Shown here: piece by piece, positions 22,890 to 34,390 of the stretch | How the letters are laid out: each line of letters starts with the position of its first letter | Position numbering within the stretch: position 1 is the first letter of the stretch | The notes under the pieces: model-generated | What the model was told of the DNA's origin: nothing | The model's database searches: none | Seen by the model: the letters and a program-made list of their open reading frames with translations, nothing else | Source: Anniella stebbinsi | Lineage: Eukaryota > Chordata > Lepidosauria > Squamata > Anniellidae | Assembly (NCBI GenBank): GCA_029215795.1 | Contig: JARDYH010000001.1 | Span: 117,392,533 to 117,456,532 of the forward strand | Length of the DNA: 64,000 nt | Direction: 5' to 3' | Program-made: the position numbers and the translations under genes

Positions 22890-24285
22890 TGTATGGTTAA
22901 GCTGGTTCAATGTTGCTTGGACTGAAATCATTTGCAGAAAGAGGGTTAAGCTGTTGACCTTTGGAAAATGTTTTTACTTGATTGTTTCATTTTCTCAAAA
23001 GGATTTTAACATTCATTAAATAGAATATATAATGCTTAATAGAGCCAACACACTGAGGCTGAAGTTAACATTTGAAAAGGCCATTGTTGCCCCCCCCCCC
23101 CCGAAAAACAGTCAGAAGAAAAAGATTGACATGGCATTTTATATGTACCCAAGGAACTTGAGAAATAATAATAATAAAAAATCTATATCTTTGTATTATA
23201 GATGAAGATATATAGCATGCTGACATGAGGAAGAAATTACAGCAGAGAATGCAGATGAGGTTTTGTCAAAGCGTATGAAAAGAGCCAAGCAAGTTCAACT
23301 CCTTACAGGGGGAAAATGCATCTATTTAGAAGAGGCAAAATGCTTGATTTTTGCAATAAAGCACCAAATTAAGGATTACTAGTTGGTGTTGATTATCTAG
23401 GCTTTCAGAGAGTTTTTCATAACGGTGATCACAAAAAGCCATTACAAACAATTTGTATGCTTTTGGGGTTGAAATATTTGTTATGTTAGCAAAACTGGCT
23501 CAAGGGTCAGGGAACCAAGAATAAGAATAAATTGGCCAATTTTCACCATGTCAAAAGGTTAACACTGGGATAACTCTCAAAGTTTAATAATAGACTCTGG
23601 GTGGTTTGTTTTTTTTAAAGAGTTTTCTATCCTCAAAGTACGATTCTGCTGTTTCAGGTCCCACTGAAATAAATCAAGCATTTGGTACTGAAACTCTTTG
23701 ATGATCTGGAAAAAGCTGTTGTCAGATATGACACACAATTTGCTCTAAGTTAGCTAAATCAAGAAAGGATTATGCTCAGAGAGGCCTAACAGAGTGAAGG
23801 GAGTGAGGAACAGTATGTGATATGAATATTGACAGATGTGTAGGAGGAAGACATAAGTACTTATATAGTGTAGGAGGGAGACATATGAACTCATACTCTA
23901 TAGGACACCAAACTCACAATAGCATCTCTGGAGGAATCTAATATGCAGCTGCAGTTTTAAAAATGTAGGGGAAGACATGAACAATGTTGTAAGGAAGGTA
24001 TTTGTCATCCAGTCTAGGTGTTCAACCTTATGCAAGCCCCCCCACCCAAAGCATCAAGTCCTCCTTACTTTCAGAAATTGAACAAGAGCATATCATGGTT
24101 GTTTACTTAATACAGTACATATTTTCCGGCCATCGCAACAGATGAACCTTTGCATTTTGCACAAGAAATATAGATGTTATTAAGGTTGTTGTGGCTGTTC
24201 CAGATGTAAGAATGTCCTCATATGATGATGGGAGTAACAATTGGTTTTGTTACCATAAATTGTTACCAAACTTTTGCCACATTTG
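22890..24285. other. Unique AT-rich sequence
   Basis: Contains a 12-C run (23091-23102). No gene or repeat family recognised. Confidence 0.4.
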
Positions 24286-24289
24286 GAGA

Positions 24290-24606
24290 GGTGCATTTGG
24301 CATCAATCCAGAAATGGGCCTTCTACAAAGTGGCACCCTCATTCCCCTTAAACTCTTTGTTCATCTTTTAGCACACCTTCAAATCTAATCTATGTACTCA
24401 GGCTTTGGCCTGTGTTTCATTCTGATCACTGTTATTTGATTTTAAGTGCCCTGGATCATGGCTGTATTTTATTATTCAAATGTTTTGTTTCATTATTTTA
24501 AGGTTCTGTGTTTCAGATTGTTTACTGGTTTGTATGTTCTTCTTCTTTGTACACCTTGGGAAGTTTTATGAAAGGGAATATAGAAATGTTTAAGTAAATA
24601 AATGAA
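24290..24606 (+). mobile_element. LINE (L2/CR1-type) 3' end
   Basis: A degenerate coding tail is followed by a T-rich UTR, CACCTTGGGAAGTTTTATG and a TAAATAAATGAAAAATA tail. It is weaker than the other copies but has the same architecture. Confidence 0.55.
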
Positions 24607-25164
24607 AAATATGGTATGAACATGTTTGCCAGTTTCCGGACATATAGGCGTTTCTAGGCACACAATCATGCCTGTCTGTCCAGCACCCACAGCTTCTGGG
24701 CATCCCAGCCTTCCAGTGTGGGTGAATCTTAGTGTGTGTGTCTGCCTTGCACACTGTATAAGAGAGGACTCATCTTATAGCAAGAACCCCCACAAACATT
24801 TGTGTATCCTATTTGTTTTTGATTTAATTTATTGGGAGGCTAATTATGAATGGTGGTAATTAATTGAATGGGGACTGATTTGGATTGGAGCAGGAGCTGT
24901 GTGAGATATTAATTGGGGAAACCATTGAAGAGGAACTTATTTGGGTTGATCTGGGGGTGGAGAGCAAATCAATTGAAGAATTTCTTAGGGAGTAATTTGG
25001 GTGAGAATTTAAATTCTAGTAATTGTTTCTACATTTGCTTATATATTTTTAAATTAGTCTTTCTTTTCATATATAAGCATATACTAATGTTATGTAAATA
25101 TATGTCTTTTTTGTCACACTTTTAGTAGTACATATCATCTTTTTTGGTGATCCTAGAGAAATTC

Positions 25165-25575
25165 TTCAGTTAACCAGCCAGCCAGGAGTAAAAGGAAGAA
25201 TTCCACAAAAAAGAAGCCTGTGGCCTGGCATGTATTGATTGGGATTGTTGTTAATTTGTTTGTAGTTATGTATTGACCCCAAAGGAAAAAAAACACTATA
25301 TAGGATCTCCTTGACAAGCACCGTAATTAGTCACATTATAAAAGAAAGCTCTGTGTTGTGAGTGTGACAAACCACTGTATGGTTGCCTACACATATTTAA
25401 CTTTTACTTAATCTATTGTTTAAAGCAGTGGGTGTTCCCTTTTGTTGTATAACTAAGAGGACAAATTGCTGAGTCCGCAGAGCTATCAGTAGAAGGAATA
25501 ATTCCACAGAAGGAAGGCCTGTGGCCTGAAGATTATTGACGTGCGTTATTGCTAATTTGTTTGTAGGTCAAAGAT
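25165..25575 (+). repeat. Diverged direct duplication of ~105 bp
   Basis: 25190-25270 and 25490-25570 share AATTCCACA, then GAAGCCTGTGGCCTG or GAAGGCCTGTGGCCTGA, TATTGA, ATTGYTAATTTGTTTGTAG, about 297 bp apart. The duplication is not associated with a transposon end I can see. Confidence 0.7.
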
Positions 25576-25772
25576 GCAATTCCTCAGCATCAACAGGAAG
25601 AGCTAAGTAACACAGAAGGAGAGAATGTAACTGATGATGAAGGGTTTCCGCTAGACTTTTATACATTATACGTTTTATCCCTTTTTCTTATATTATCTGT
25701 GTGCAATATACCATCTCCAGATGTATACTGAAGAAACTGTAAATTCCACACTCATAAGCCCTATTAAAGTGT

Positions 25773-26116
25773 TATTAAAACTAGTATTATTCAACATGTG
25801 AGCAGGAATGGGACCGTGTCAATAGCCCACCTCCCAACATTGTGTCACCATGTAGCTCCACCCAAAGGCATCCACACATACAGTGTGAATGCGTACAGCT
25901 GAATGCATTTAGGCTTCCACACATTTTGGGGTTCCAAATTGCCTGAATGCCTACACACATACAGCTATACTTGTGAGGGCCTCCCTAGTGCAGATGTTCA
26001 CCTTGTAGTCATGGATGCCTTTGGGCAGAGCTACATGGTGATGTGTGATATCAGGAGGCAGGGCTATCAGTATGGCCCCATTCCTGCTCACATGGGTACT
26101 AATGCTAGTTTTAATA
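25773..26116. mobile_element. 344-bp element with ~105-bp terminal inverted repeats
   Basis: The left arm begins TATTAAAACTAGTATTATTC and contains CATGTGAGCAGGAATGGG. The right arm is its inverted copy, ending CCCATTCCTGCTCACATGGG and then CTAGTTTTAATA. The arms share ACCATGTAGCTC and AAAGGCATCCA. The target duplication is unclear. Confidence 0.7.
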
Positions 26117-26305
26117 TTGCCTAGAATAGGGCTAACGTTACATGCTACATTTATAAAAGTCATTTACTTCTACAATTTAGGATGAAGTACACTATGGCTG
26201 TTCCAAGAAATTTACAGATGTCAAATGCTCAACTAATGACTTCATCGTTAAAACCTGTAAAGGAATATTTAGACTTCAATCCTATGGCCCATGGGAGGGT
26301 GTCCC

Positions 26306-26328
26306 GTGTGTGTGTGTGTGTGTGTGTC
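26306..26328 (+). repeat. (GT)n microsatellite
   Basis: About 11 GT units. Confidence 0.9.
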
Positions 26329-26724
26329 ATAGGATAGTTCAGATCTCCCCCTCTGAGGGTAGGGAGATAAGTCAGTCTCACTGGGGGATAATTCATCTTT
26401 GGATGCCCCCTCCAACCCCTGTGGAAACTTCTGCAGCCCTTACCTCTCTGACGTTGGAGCTCTGATACTAGTAGAGTCAAAAGAGAGTGAATAAGATGTG
26501 TTGAAGTCAGGTCAGGGGAGACATTGGATCTACAAGATCCAGAGTCCTCCCAGTCTGCTGACGCAGGGGAAATGTATTGCAGCCCTGGAGCTGGTGTACG
26601 TAATTTCCCTCCAAAAGTGTAAAAAGCAAACAAAGCGCAACAGGAAGAAAGAGGAAAATGCCACTTGTCCTTGCATACTGTCCTGTGAGAGTTGTCACAT
26701 CAGTATATGGAATTGTGTTTTTAA

Positions 26725-27075
26725 ATTGCAGTCAGGGCTAGTTCCAGGTTTTTGAGGGCTCTTACGCAATGGGCCCCCTCCTTCAGTGAGTCTACCTTCT
26801 CACCACCATTGTCACTAGCTGCTAGTACTCTTCATCTTCTTTCTCGTCATTGCTTGTTTGAGAGGCAGAGAACCAGTGAGCAAGTAGGCAGTGGCATATA
26901 TTTGCTTCTCCTCCTCCTCCTCCTCCTCCTCACCAACACCATTCTTGTCTGTGTCTGAATGAAAGGCAGGTGAACAAGCAGGTTACAGTGGTGAAGAGGA
27001 AGATCAACGTCAGGTGGCTCTTGCAGGCTAGGGTGTGGGCCATCAGCAGGTGCCCAACCATGCCTACGTGATTGC
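26725..27075. repeat. Unclassified dispersed repeat, copy 1
   Basis: CAGTGAGCAAGTAGGCAGTGG, AGGCAGGTGAACAAGCAG, GTGAAGAGGA and TGCCCAACCATGCCTAC occur in the same order and orientation at 61995-62175. The copies differ by a (CTC)n expansion here (26905-26930). Class unknown. Confidence 0.65.
26905..26930 (+). repeat. (CTC)n microsatellite
   Basis: About nine CTC units inside the dispersed repeat. Confidence 0.85.
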
Positions 27076-27189
27076 ACATCTACTTCTACCACACATTTGA
27101 GCATATAAGGATGTTCTACAAGACTGGTAGCCATCCTACTTGTATCTTATTTGGCAAATGTTTCCCTGCTAGTTTGAAGGAGAGAAAAC

Positions 27190-27540
27190 CCTGACATTAT
27201 ATGAGGACATCTGTTGGGGAGCAACACCTGTAATGTTGCAAACATGGCCACTTGAAGCCCCCATTTGCATTAATGAGATACTTACAGAAAAGAATGAGCA
27301 GCCATGTGAGTGTAAAATGGCTCGCGGCACTGCTGAGTACCTTATGGACTGCCCAACAGCTCACCCCATGCTGCTCGCTTGGGTTAGGTAAGTTCTGGGA
27401 TTTGGTGAGCACAATGCGGGGTGGGCACAGGGCACTCCATGCATCCCAATATTTTACTAACGAAAGGACCCAGCTTCGCATGGGTGGGAATGGCCCTTAC
27501 ATTGATACACTGAAGCCTTCAAGCAAACTTATACAGCTGT
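27190..27540. other. Unclassified sequence with ORFs on both strands
   Basis: Antiparallel ORFs of 104 aa (+) and 94 aa (-) overlap over most of their length. Neither resembles a known domain. Confidence 0.3.
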
Positions 27541-27550
27541 CAGAGTTGGA

Positions 27551-27870
27551 TAGGCTGACCATATGAAAAGGAGGACAGGGCTCATGTAACTTTAACAGTT
27601 GTAAAGAAAAGGGAATTTCAGCCAGGGTCATTTGTATGCAATTAGTTCCTGGTGAAATTCCCTCTTCATCACAACAGTTAAAGTTGCAGGGGCCCTGCCT
27701 TCTTTTGTATATGGTCACTCTAGTATAGTGCCTGCAACTTTAACTGTTGTGATGGAGAGGGAATTTCACCAGGAACTAATTGCATACAAATGACACTGGC
27801 TGAAATTCCCCTTTCAATACAACGGTTAAAGTTACATGAGCCCTGTCCTCCTTTTCATATGGTCAGCCTA
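27551..27870. mobile_element. hAT-like nested-palindrome MITE, copy 1 (complete)
   Basis: A 320-bp element bounded by TAGGCTGACCATATGAAAAG and its complement. It is flanked on both sides by the identical 8 bp GAGTTGGA (27543-27550, 27871-27878), an 8-bp duplication of the kind made by hAT transposases. Inside are four alternating-orientation copies of a roughly 40-bp module (AACTTTAACWGTTGT plus GGGAATTTCA), near 27583, 27655, 27730 and 27801. It has no coding capacity. Confidence 0.9.
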
Positions 27871-28124
27871 GAGTTGGACACATTGTGCCTGCCCCATCTG
27901 AGTGAAGTCATGCCCACTGACACCCCTAAGTGCAGACCCTGCCATGGTGCATCCCTATAGCCGACTGAGGGAGGGGTCTGAGAGGGGCTGCTGCCCCACA
28001 GCAGTATAACTGTCTCCCTCAACCTACTAATCTGCTGCAGGTTCAAACTGAATAGAGTGCAAAGCTATATGCTAGTTAGTGAAGTCTGCTCCTAGTGGCT
28101 GAAAATGTATCTACAGGCTTCAAC

Positions 28125-28590
28125 CACATGGACCCTTTTAAATTAATTAAAATCAATGTGTTTTAAAGATGAAATAACCCTAAAGTGGACATTCCTAGGG
28201 TCCCCTCTTATACATGCCATGTAGCATCTAGCTTGCACAGTCTTGAAGCTATGGTGATGACGGGCAGACAGATTGATGGACAGAGACACATCCTCTTTTA
28301 TGATTATAGGTAATCATATGGTTAAAATATATGGGTAAAATATGCTTGGTACAGTGCTGAATCATCATGCCAAGTTTGGTTGAGATCGATGAAATGGTAT
28401 TGAAGCTGTAAAACTTTAAAAATTTTGACTGGCTACTGTTAATTTTCAAGATGGCATATCAAATTTTCACTATGCCTAAAACCAGAACAAATCCTAAAAG
28501 TTTCATAACGATCGGATGTACGGCTTTCAAGTCCATCGAGAACATACAAACACTCACTTCAGTATATACAGTATGTACAAATCTTTAGGA
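28125..28590 (-). repeat. Dispersed repeat, AAAAGAGGATGTGT family, copy 2
   Basis: On the minus strand 28316-28130 repeats the landmarks of 7060-7240. Adjacent plus-strand text (28370-28560) has CATGCCAAGTTTGGTTGAGA, GTTTCATAACGATCGGATG and a CACTCACTTCAGTATATACA end, probably another part of the same element. Confidence 0.5.
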
Positions 28591-28764
28591 TACATTTCCA
28601 TGCAAATTATAATTGGTTTCCACATGAACCTCATGATATAAATAACAGGCTTGGAAAGAAAACTTTGTAGAAATCTGTTTCTCTTTATACAAAATGGCAC
28701 AGGTTTTTATTCATGGTTTCTTTGGGATCACCTATAGCTTAAAAACAAACCATAGGTTGCTTAC

Positions 28765-28855
28765 AGAGCAATCCTATGCACATCTACTCAGAAGTAAGTC
28801 TTGTTGAGTTCAAAGGAGCTTACTTCCAGATAAGCTGGTATAGAATTGCAAGCTA
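28765..28855. repeat. Short palindromic repeat (CCTATGCA family)
   Basis: CAATCCTATGCACATCTACT, then CAGAAGTAAGTC, TTGAGTTCAAAGGAGC, ending TATAGAATTGCAAGC. Same family as 12655-13013. Confidence 0.65.
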
Positions 28856-28859
28856 AAAG

Positions 28860-29905
28860 AGGACCAGCATTTATTATACTCATTTGGATAAAGAAATACT
28901 TATCTAGAGTCTTAGACTGACCACAAGAAGGATCTAATCTGGTAGCTCTATCATTTTTGTGGTTGATTTTTTTTGTATAAAACAATGTGCAAGTTCGCAA
29001 ATCACCCTATGACCATACAAAATAAGAGAAGGAATCATTGGCATGAAAGAAAATCATATTAAAATTTCTTGAGAACAGTTAAGATTTATATCCTACGTAG
29101 GGAGCGCAATAGCAGGAATATAATTGTGTATAAAATAATAAATACTATGCAAAAGGCATAGTAGGAGTAACTTTTTTTCTAGTTATGTTAACTGAGGGGA
29201 AATGTTCAAAAAATAATGAGAATTTTAATGTCTAAAAGCAATTATATTCTCACTCAGTGTGTCATTTGACTTTCATTTGGACTGTTATTTATCCAGAGTT
29301 ATAATTATTAATGCTAATGATATTGTAGCATTTTCTACAATCTCTAACAATCAAGCATTATTAAGGATAATTTTATTCCAACATTGTCCTTTAGGTGTCT
29401 TGGTGGTAGATAATTCCATCTTTACCAATACCTCCAGAGCTAGCCAGATAAAACACAATTTAATATACTTAGTAAGGGCCTAACTACAAGTCACATGCAA
29501 AAGCCCAATGACTGCTCTTTCTAGGGAAAAGCAGCTTTGGGAAATGCAAGTCAAATGGAGAAGCACTGGCTACTGTGAGTGTGAGCAAAAGCCTTGCTCA
29601 ATCCGCCACTTCTCTGCTGCAAATGGTCTCCAGCTACCATTCTCCCCATCCTGGGCTTTCAAATGTGTGTTCTGCTTTCCCAACATGTGTATAGAAACCT
29701 TAGAGCTAAATTACATGTTACACTAATCACAAGTGTTTAGCTGAGGGTTGTTGTTTTCTTTACTATAAGCGCATGTGGCACCAATCTTGATCAAGACTAC
29801 CACACACTGGAAGGGGAGGATTAAAAATCCCCTTCTATTAGCTTTCTGATCTCTCCCCCACCGTCCCCATGGGATAGCTGACAAAAGCAAAAAAAGTCTC
29901 CATTG
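28860..29905. other. Unique AT-rich sequence
   Basis: No gene recognised. 29213-29480 has dense TAAT-core motifs but no other signal. Confidence 0.35.
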
Positions 29906-29910
29906 GAGTT

Positions 29911-29932
29911 TTGTGTGTGTGTGTGTGTGTGT
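29911..29932 (+). repeat. (GT)n microsatellite
   Basis: About ten GT units, abutting the element at 29945. Confidence 0.9.
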
Positions 29933-29944
29933 TCGTGTGCGTGT

Positions 29945-30254
29945 TAGGGACGTCACAGAAATCTGCAATGAATTCAAATGAGTTCATATTTCTATGAATC
30001 TGACCCGTAGATCCTGAAGCACACCAAGTTGCTTCGATCCCATGGAATTGTGGACCCTTTTTAAATTTTTTTTGGGGGGGGAGGATTTGCACAAATTCAC
30101 ATTTGTACCAATGCACACTGGCTCAACGGGATCAACATTCTTATACATCCCTTTAAAAATCCAATTCTGTCAATGTGCAGATGACGGAATGAAAGATACT
30201 TGACAATCCGTAAGATACAGATGGAACAGATGTAATAAAATCTGTACATCCCTA
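29945..30254. mobile_element. hAT-like element with TAGGGAYGT ends
   Basis: Begins TAGGGACGTCACAGAAATCT and ends AAATCTGTACATCCCTA. The flanking octamers GTGCGTGT and GTCTGTGT match at six of eight bases. The right end is shared with 41195-41280. Confidence 0.6.
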
Positions 30255-30374
30255 GTCTGTGTTGTTGTGCGTGTTACATGCATGTATGTGCATGGCTGTA
30301 AATGTGTTGTGTGCATGTGCGTATTTGTGTTGTTTGTGTGAGTATATGTGTATTTGTGTGCACATATCCTTATC

Positions 30375-30425
30375 CCAGCATCACATGCAGCCCTCTGGGC
30401 TGAAAAGATTGTCCACCCCTGCTTT
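30375..30425 (-). mobile_element. hAT/Charlie-like terminus
   Basis: The minus strand reads AGCAGGGGTGGACAATCTTT, then CAGCCCAGAGGGCTGC. This matches the CAGGGGTGG...GGGC style of Charlie-like hAT ends. Only one end is visible. Confidence 0.4.
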
Positions 30426-30429
30426 AGAT

Positions 30430-31150
30430 ACTGTTTCTGCTGTAACTACAGGTGGTACTGATTACTCCAGAACTTCCTGAGGGTGTACAGTTCTATACAG
30501 ACTTATAATAGAGATTTTCTCTGTGCCTGAGCCACTCAAGTTCTTGTTGCTCTGATGAAATAGTAGAGGTTAATTCAACTTTCCCCCTCATTTGTAATAA
30601 GGTCACATTTTTCTTAGGGTCATTCATACTAGGTTAAGCAATTCTTGTACAATTACAGAGTAAATGGGCTGAATTGTTGAGTTACCTTGAATCTCTGCAG
30701 ATGGAGGCAGTGGCAGCATTTTTAAAATTTCTCAGCATTTCCAGTATTACTAATACATAGCCCTAGAGTGAGCTTTTAATACACAGAATGCTGGACATTC
30801 CCAGGATGGCTTACTAGGGCCACGACACAATATGAGATCGTGGATCTCTGGGAGAAAGAGAATTTTCTAAAGTAGAATGGAAAAGCTTCAACTCTTCATT
30901 TAAAGAGGAAACCTACCATGGAAAGACAAGTAGCTATTCCTCACACAACTATCATTAATATATTTGCAATATTTTAGGACCTTCATGTGGCCAAAATTGG
31001 GTAATTATTCCTTGAAAAAATCTATAGTCTATGAAAAAAGCTGCAATGATGGCTATGATAGGGTCAGGGCTTTAACTTTTCCTATCCTCAGCAAACTCTT
31101 AATTGCCTTGCCTGTTGCCGAACCCTTATGTGATTCAGAGGATTAAAAAT
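30430..31150. other. Unique sequence
   Basis: Nothing recognised. Confidence 0.35.
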
Positions 31151-31154
31151 CCAA

Positions 31155-31275
31155 GAAGACCCATAGTGGATCAGACCAAGGGTCTATCTAGTCTAGCTTT
31201 CCCTTCACACAGTGGTCAACCAGTTGCATGTGGGAAACACATAAGTAGGACATGAGTGTGATAGCACTCTCCCGA
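31155..31275. repeat. Dispersed SINE-like repeat fragment
   Basis: CATAGTGGATCAGACCAAGG, GTCTATCTAGTCTAGCTT, ACACAGTGGTCAACCAGTTG and GATAGCACTCTCCC follow the pattern of a common short interspersed repeat. Orientation and class are not secure. Confidence 0.45.
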
Positions 31276-31466
31276 TTGTGTTATCGATTGTGAGCTCTAG
31301 CCAGACTTGCTAGGCTTAGCTGTTGTACTCAGATAATTTGATACACTCAACACTCTCTTGTGACTTTATGATGGATATTGATCAGATTGTCTTTGTAGAG
31401 AAACCTGTCTGCCACTACTGATCTTCTCATCCAAGGAATCCTTGATGAGCTTCTATAAAAGTGAAA

Positions 31467-31656
31467 GACCCTGTTCAGATGACATGTGAAACCACAGTGG
31501 TTAAGCATTTTGAGCCAAACATTATGACTTAGTGTGTTGTGTCAACCATGACTTAGCATGTTGTGTGTACCATTCCTAATCATGGTGGCTACATAACCAT
31601 TTGCTGCAAAAGGGTAGCAGCCTAACAATGGCTTGACGTGCCATTTAAATAGACCC
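31467..31656. mobile_element. PIF/Harbinger-like MITE (uninterrupted relative of 10066)
   Basis: Left end GACCCTGTTCAGATGACATG; complement of the right end GGGTCTATTTAAATGGCACG. AAA flanks both sides (31464-31466, 31657-31659). It shares most of its interior with 10066-10585 and reads straight across the point where that copy holds an insertion. Confidence 0.7.
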
Positions 31657-32197
31657 AAAGGTTCCTTGGAATACAGTTTCAAAACCACTGACTGACATCT
31701 TTGCAAGGTGATTGCCTTGTATATGAGTTGCTTTTTCTGCAATTGGAAGGGATCCTTCCATTCACAGGGATTCTGATCCAGCAGAGGCTCCTGCTGATGG
31801 AAGGAGAAAAGCCATTTTTATAGATTCCCCATGCAGCCCCCAGCAAAACCTCCCACACTCTTCTTGAGGATCCCTCTAAAATTCAAACCAGATTTTGCCT
31901 CCCTCCTTCCTCAGCAGGAGCATCCCATTAGTGGGAATTCCACTCACAGGAACTTCGGATCCACGCTATCGTCTTTAATACATTTGTTACATGTCATCCA
32001 AACATCTTCTGTCAGCGAGAGCCAAAGCAGACAATAATTTAAATCTGTATCTAGCAGTTACATTTTGTGTTCATTTTTACTCTAGAGTAGGCATCTGCAA
32101 CTTAAAAGTCCCCGTCCCATGCTAGGCTCCTGATCCATATTGAAGTTCCGCTCATTATGCTTTGCCCCTCACTGACACTGCAATGTAGCCTCTAAGT

Positions 32198-32517
32198 TAG
32201 GGTGACCAGATAAAATCCAGGTCAGGGCTCATGTAACTTTAACAGTTGTAGAGAAAAGGGAATTTCAGCCAGTGTCATTTGTATGCGATTAGTTCCTGGT
32301 GAAATTCCCTCTTCATCACAACAGTTAAAATTGCAGGGGCCCTGCCTTCTTTTGTATATGGTCACTCTAGTATAGTGCATGCACCTTTAACTGTTGTGAT
32401 GAAGAGGAAATTTCACCAGGAACTAATTGCATACAAATGACTCTGGCTGAAATTCCCTTTTCTCTACAACTGTTAAAGTTACATGAGCCCTGACCTGGAT
32501 TTTATCTGGTCACCCTA
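32198..32517. mobile_element. hAT-like nested-palindrome MITE, copy 2 (complete)
   Basis: 320 bp, TAGGGTGACCAGATAAAATC at the left and its complement at the right. It is flanked by an identical 8-bp duplication, CTCTAAGT (32190-32197, 32518-32525). The same four-module interior as copy 1, with an AGATAAAATCCAGG terminal variant shared with copy 3. Confidence 0.9.
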
Positions 32518-32653
32518 CTCTAAGTGCTTCTCCAAAATTGAATTTGGTTCTTGGGCTAAGGTTTGATATCCCAGTTTAAGCTTCCAGGAAGTGTCAGGGA
32601 CTTGTTGACATGATTGCAGTCTTCCATACTTTGCCCTATCCAGAAGTTAACAA

Positions 32654-32712
32654 AGGAGGCTGCCTTATCCTGAGTTAGACCATTGGTCTATCTAGCCTAC
32701 TGATGACACTGC
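32654..32712 (-). mobile_element. Truncated tRNA-derived SINE (3' part)
   Basis: GGAGGCTGCCTTATCCTGAG, then TTAGACCATTGGTCTATCTAGC, matches the 3' body of the SINE at 20601-20799. The tRNA-like head is absent. Confidence 0.6.
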
Positions 32713-32846
32713 TCTTTTCTGTTGTTTTGCTGAGTTATACAGCTTCCATCTAGAACCTTTCCCTGAGATATTTCAGTCATGATAAAGAAGGAAAGATGGA
32801 AAACTCTGCCTGCTTTATAATCTCAATGTACGGAGGAAAAGCTATC

Positions 32847-32847
32847 A

Positions 32848-32882
<35 letters not shown>
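32847..32882 (+). repeat. (TC)n(AC)n compound microsatellite
   Basis: About 11 TC units run directly into about 7 AC units. Confidence 0.9.
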
Positions 32883-32889
32883 TATCAAC

Positions 32890-33335
32890 GACATGGAAAA
32901 AAATCCCACAGACAAAATTATTTCTTTGTTGTCTACATCTAGAATGTTATTTTCGTTTGGAGATGGATGTTCTAGTTATCCGTTTGTTGTATTTTGTCAA
33001 TGGTATTATTATTTTGTATATAATCACTTCAGCTGCCATTATGCAAAAATATTTTCTATTAAGGAAAGGAGAAATGCAGTCTAAATCCCTTCTTAAATCA
33101 TGAGCTGAAAGTGAAAAAACTGAGTAGAAGTAAGGTAGAAATTTAAGGACTGCAAAGCAGTCCATGGAGTGAAATGTCAAGGGTAGTTTTAAAGTACCAC
33201 TAGAATTTGAACGGTTTAACTGCAGTGCAGTCAGTTATGGGTAGTCATTATTTCCTACTGCAAAACCTTCAATTCCAGAAAGCCTCTGCTGCCTCTGGTC
33301 AAGATTCGTTCTGTGGGGGGAAATAGCTACCTGAT
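32890..33335. other. Unique AT-rich sequence
   Basis: Nothing recognised. Confidence 0.4.
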
Positions 33336-33339
33336 AGGG

Positions 33340-33915
33340 ATAGCCTAGCAACTGTGATCCATGCACTGGTAACCTCACAATTAGACTTCTCTAATGCTCT
33401 CTATGCTCTCTAATGCTCTTACACGTGGCTCAGTGTGTTAAAAGTACTTCATTGTCTGCCTATTACCTACTGAGTTGTGTTCAATGTTTTGTTGACACAC
33501 AAAGCCCTAAACAACTTCTGACCTGGATTGCTAGTTGACTGCCTTTCCCTATATTTCCAGGTAACCCCTGAGGTCTTCTGAGGAAAACTTACTGGCTGTT
33601 TTGTGAACAATCAGATGTTGTCAGGTAATGGCACAAAACAGGCTTGCTCAGTGGTGGCACCTGCCCTTTAGAATACTCTCTCACATGTAGTTTTAGAGGC
33701 AGAAATGTTGGCAAGTTTTAAAAGCCTCTTGAAAACATGTATGTTTACACAGGCTTTCCCTGACCTATAACGTATTATGTTATTGCCCTCTTTTACTGTT
33801 ATGTTGGTGTAATGTTTTTAATTATTCATTTTACCTCGTTTTTATAGTGTTATACTGTATTTTAATGGAAACCACTTAGGGATTTTAAGAAACGTATTAT
33901 AAATAAAATAATACA
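33340..33915 (+). mobile_element. L2-type LINE, ORF2 C-terminal remnant and 3' end
   Basis: The text parallels the L2 ORF2 C-terminus: CCATGCACTGGTAACCTCAC (HALVTSQLD-like), CTGCCTATTACCTACTGAG, CACAAAGCCCTAAACAACTT, then a UTR and GAAACCACTTAGGGATTTTAAG with an ATAAATAAAATAATAC tail. Multiple stops and indels make it a dead, 5'-truncated copy. Confidence 0.7.
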
Positions 33916-34390
33916 TACTACTACTAAATGCTTTTGTTGGTTTTTCTCACTGATATGGATAGTGATGAACTGAGCAGTGGAACCATGTGGAACAAACAAA
34001 CTTCTTTATGGAAGGAGAGTGCAATAGACTGTGACTTCTTGGTGCATGTACACCTCATATATGTGTAACGATGAGACATCAATCTACGTGCAGTTATCAG
34101 TTATTATCATGGTTATTGCTTTCTATGGAAGAAGTAGAAAATGGCCCTCAAGGTGGCTTCATGGATCTGTATGTTTACTTGTGCTTCTTCAAATTTTGAC
34201 AACTTACAATAAATGAATTCTCTCTTCAAGTTGCCAGACTTATAAGCTCACTCTAGCTTCTGTTATGCCTCTGGTTATGGAGTCACTTCTTCAAAATAAA
34301 CATTTCTTTGTGGAACAGAAAAATATAGCCCCATACAAGTACATTTAACACAACACCAGAGTATATCTTTCAAAGTAGGATTATTCTCTA

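Noticed and set aside
27252..27566. 104-aa plus-strand ORF with GTAAGT inside
   Set aside because: The opposite strand is equally open, there is no pyrimidine tract, and the ORF runs into the hAT-like MITE.
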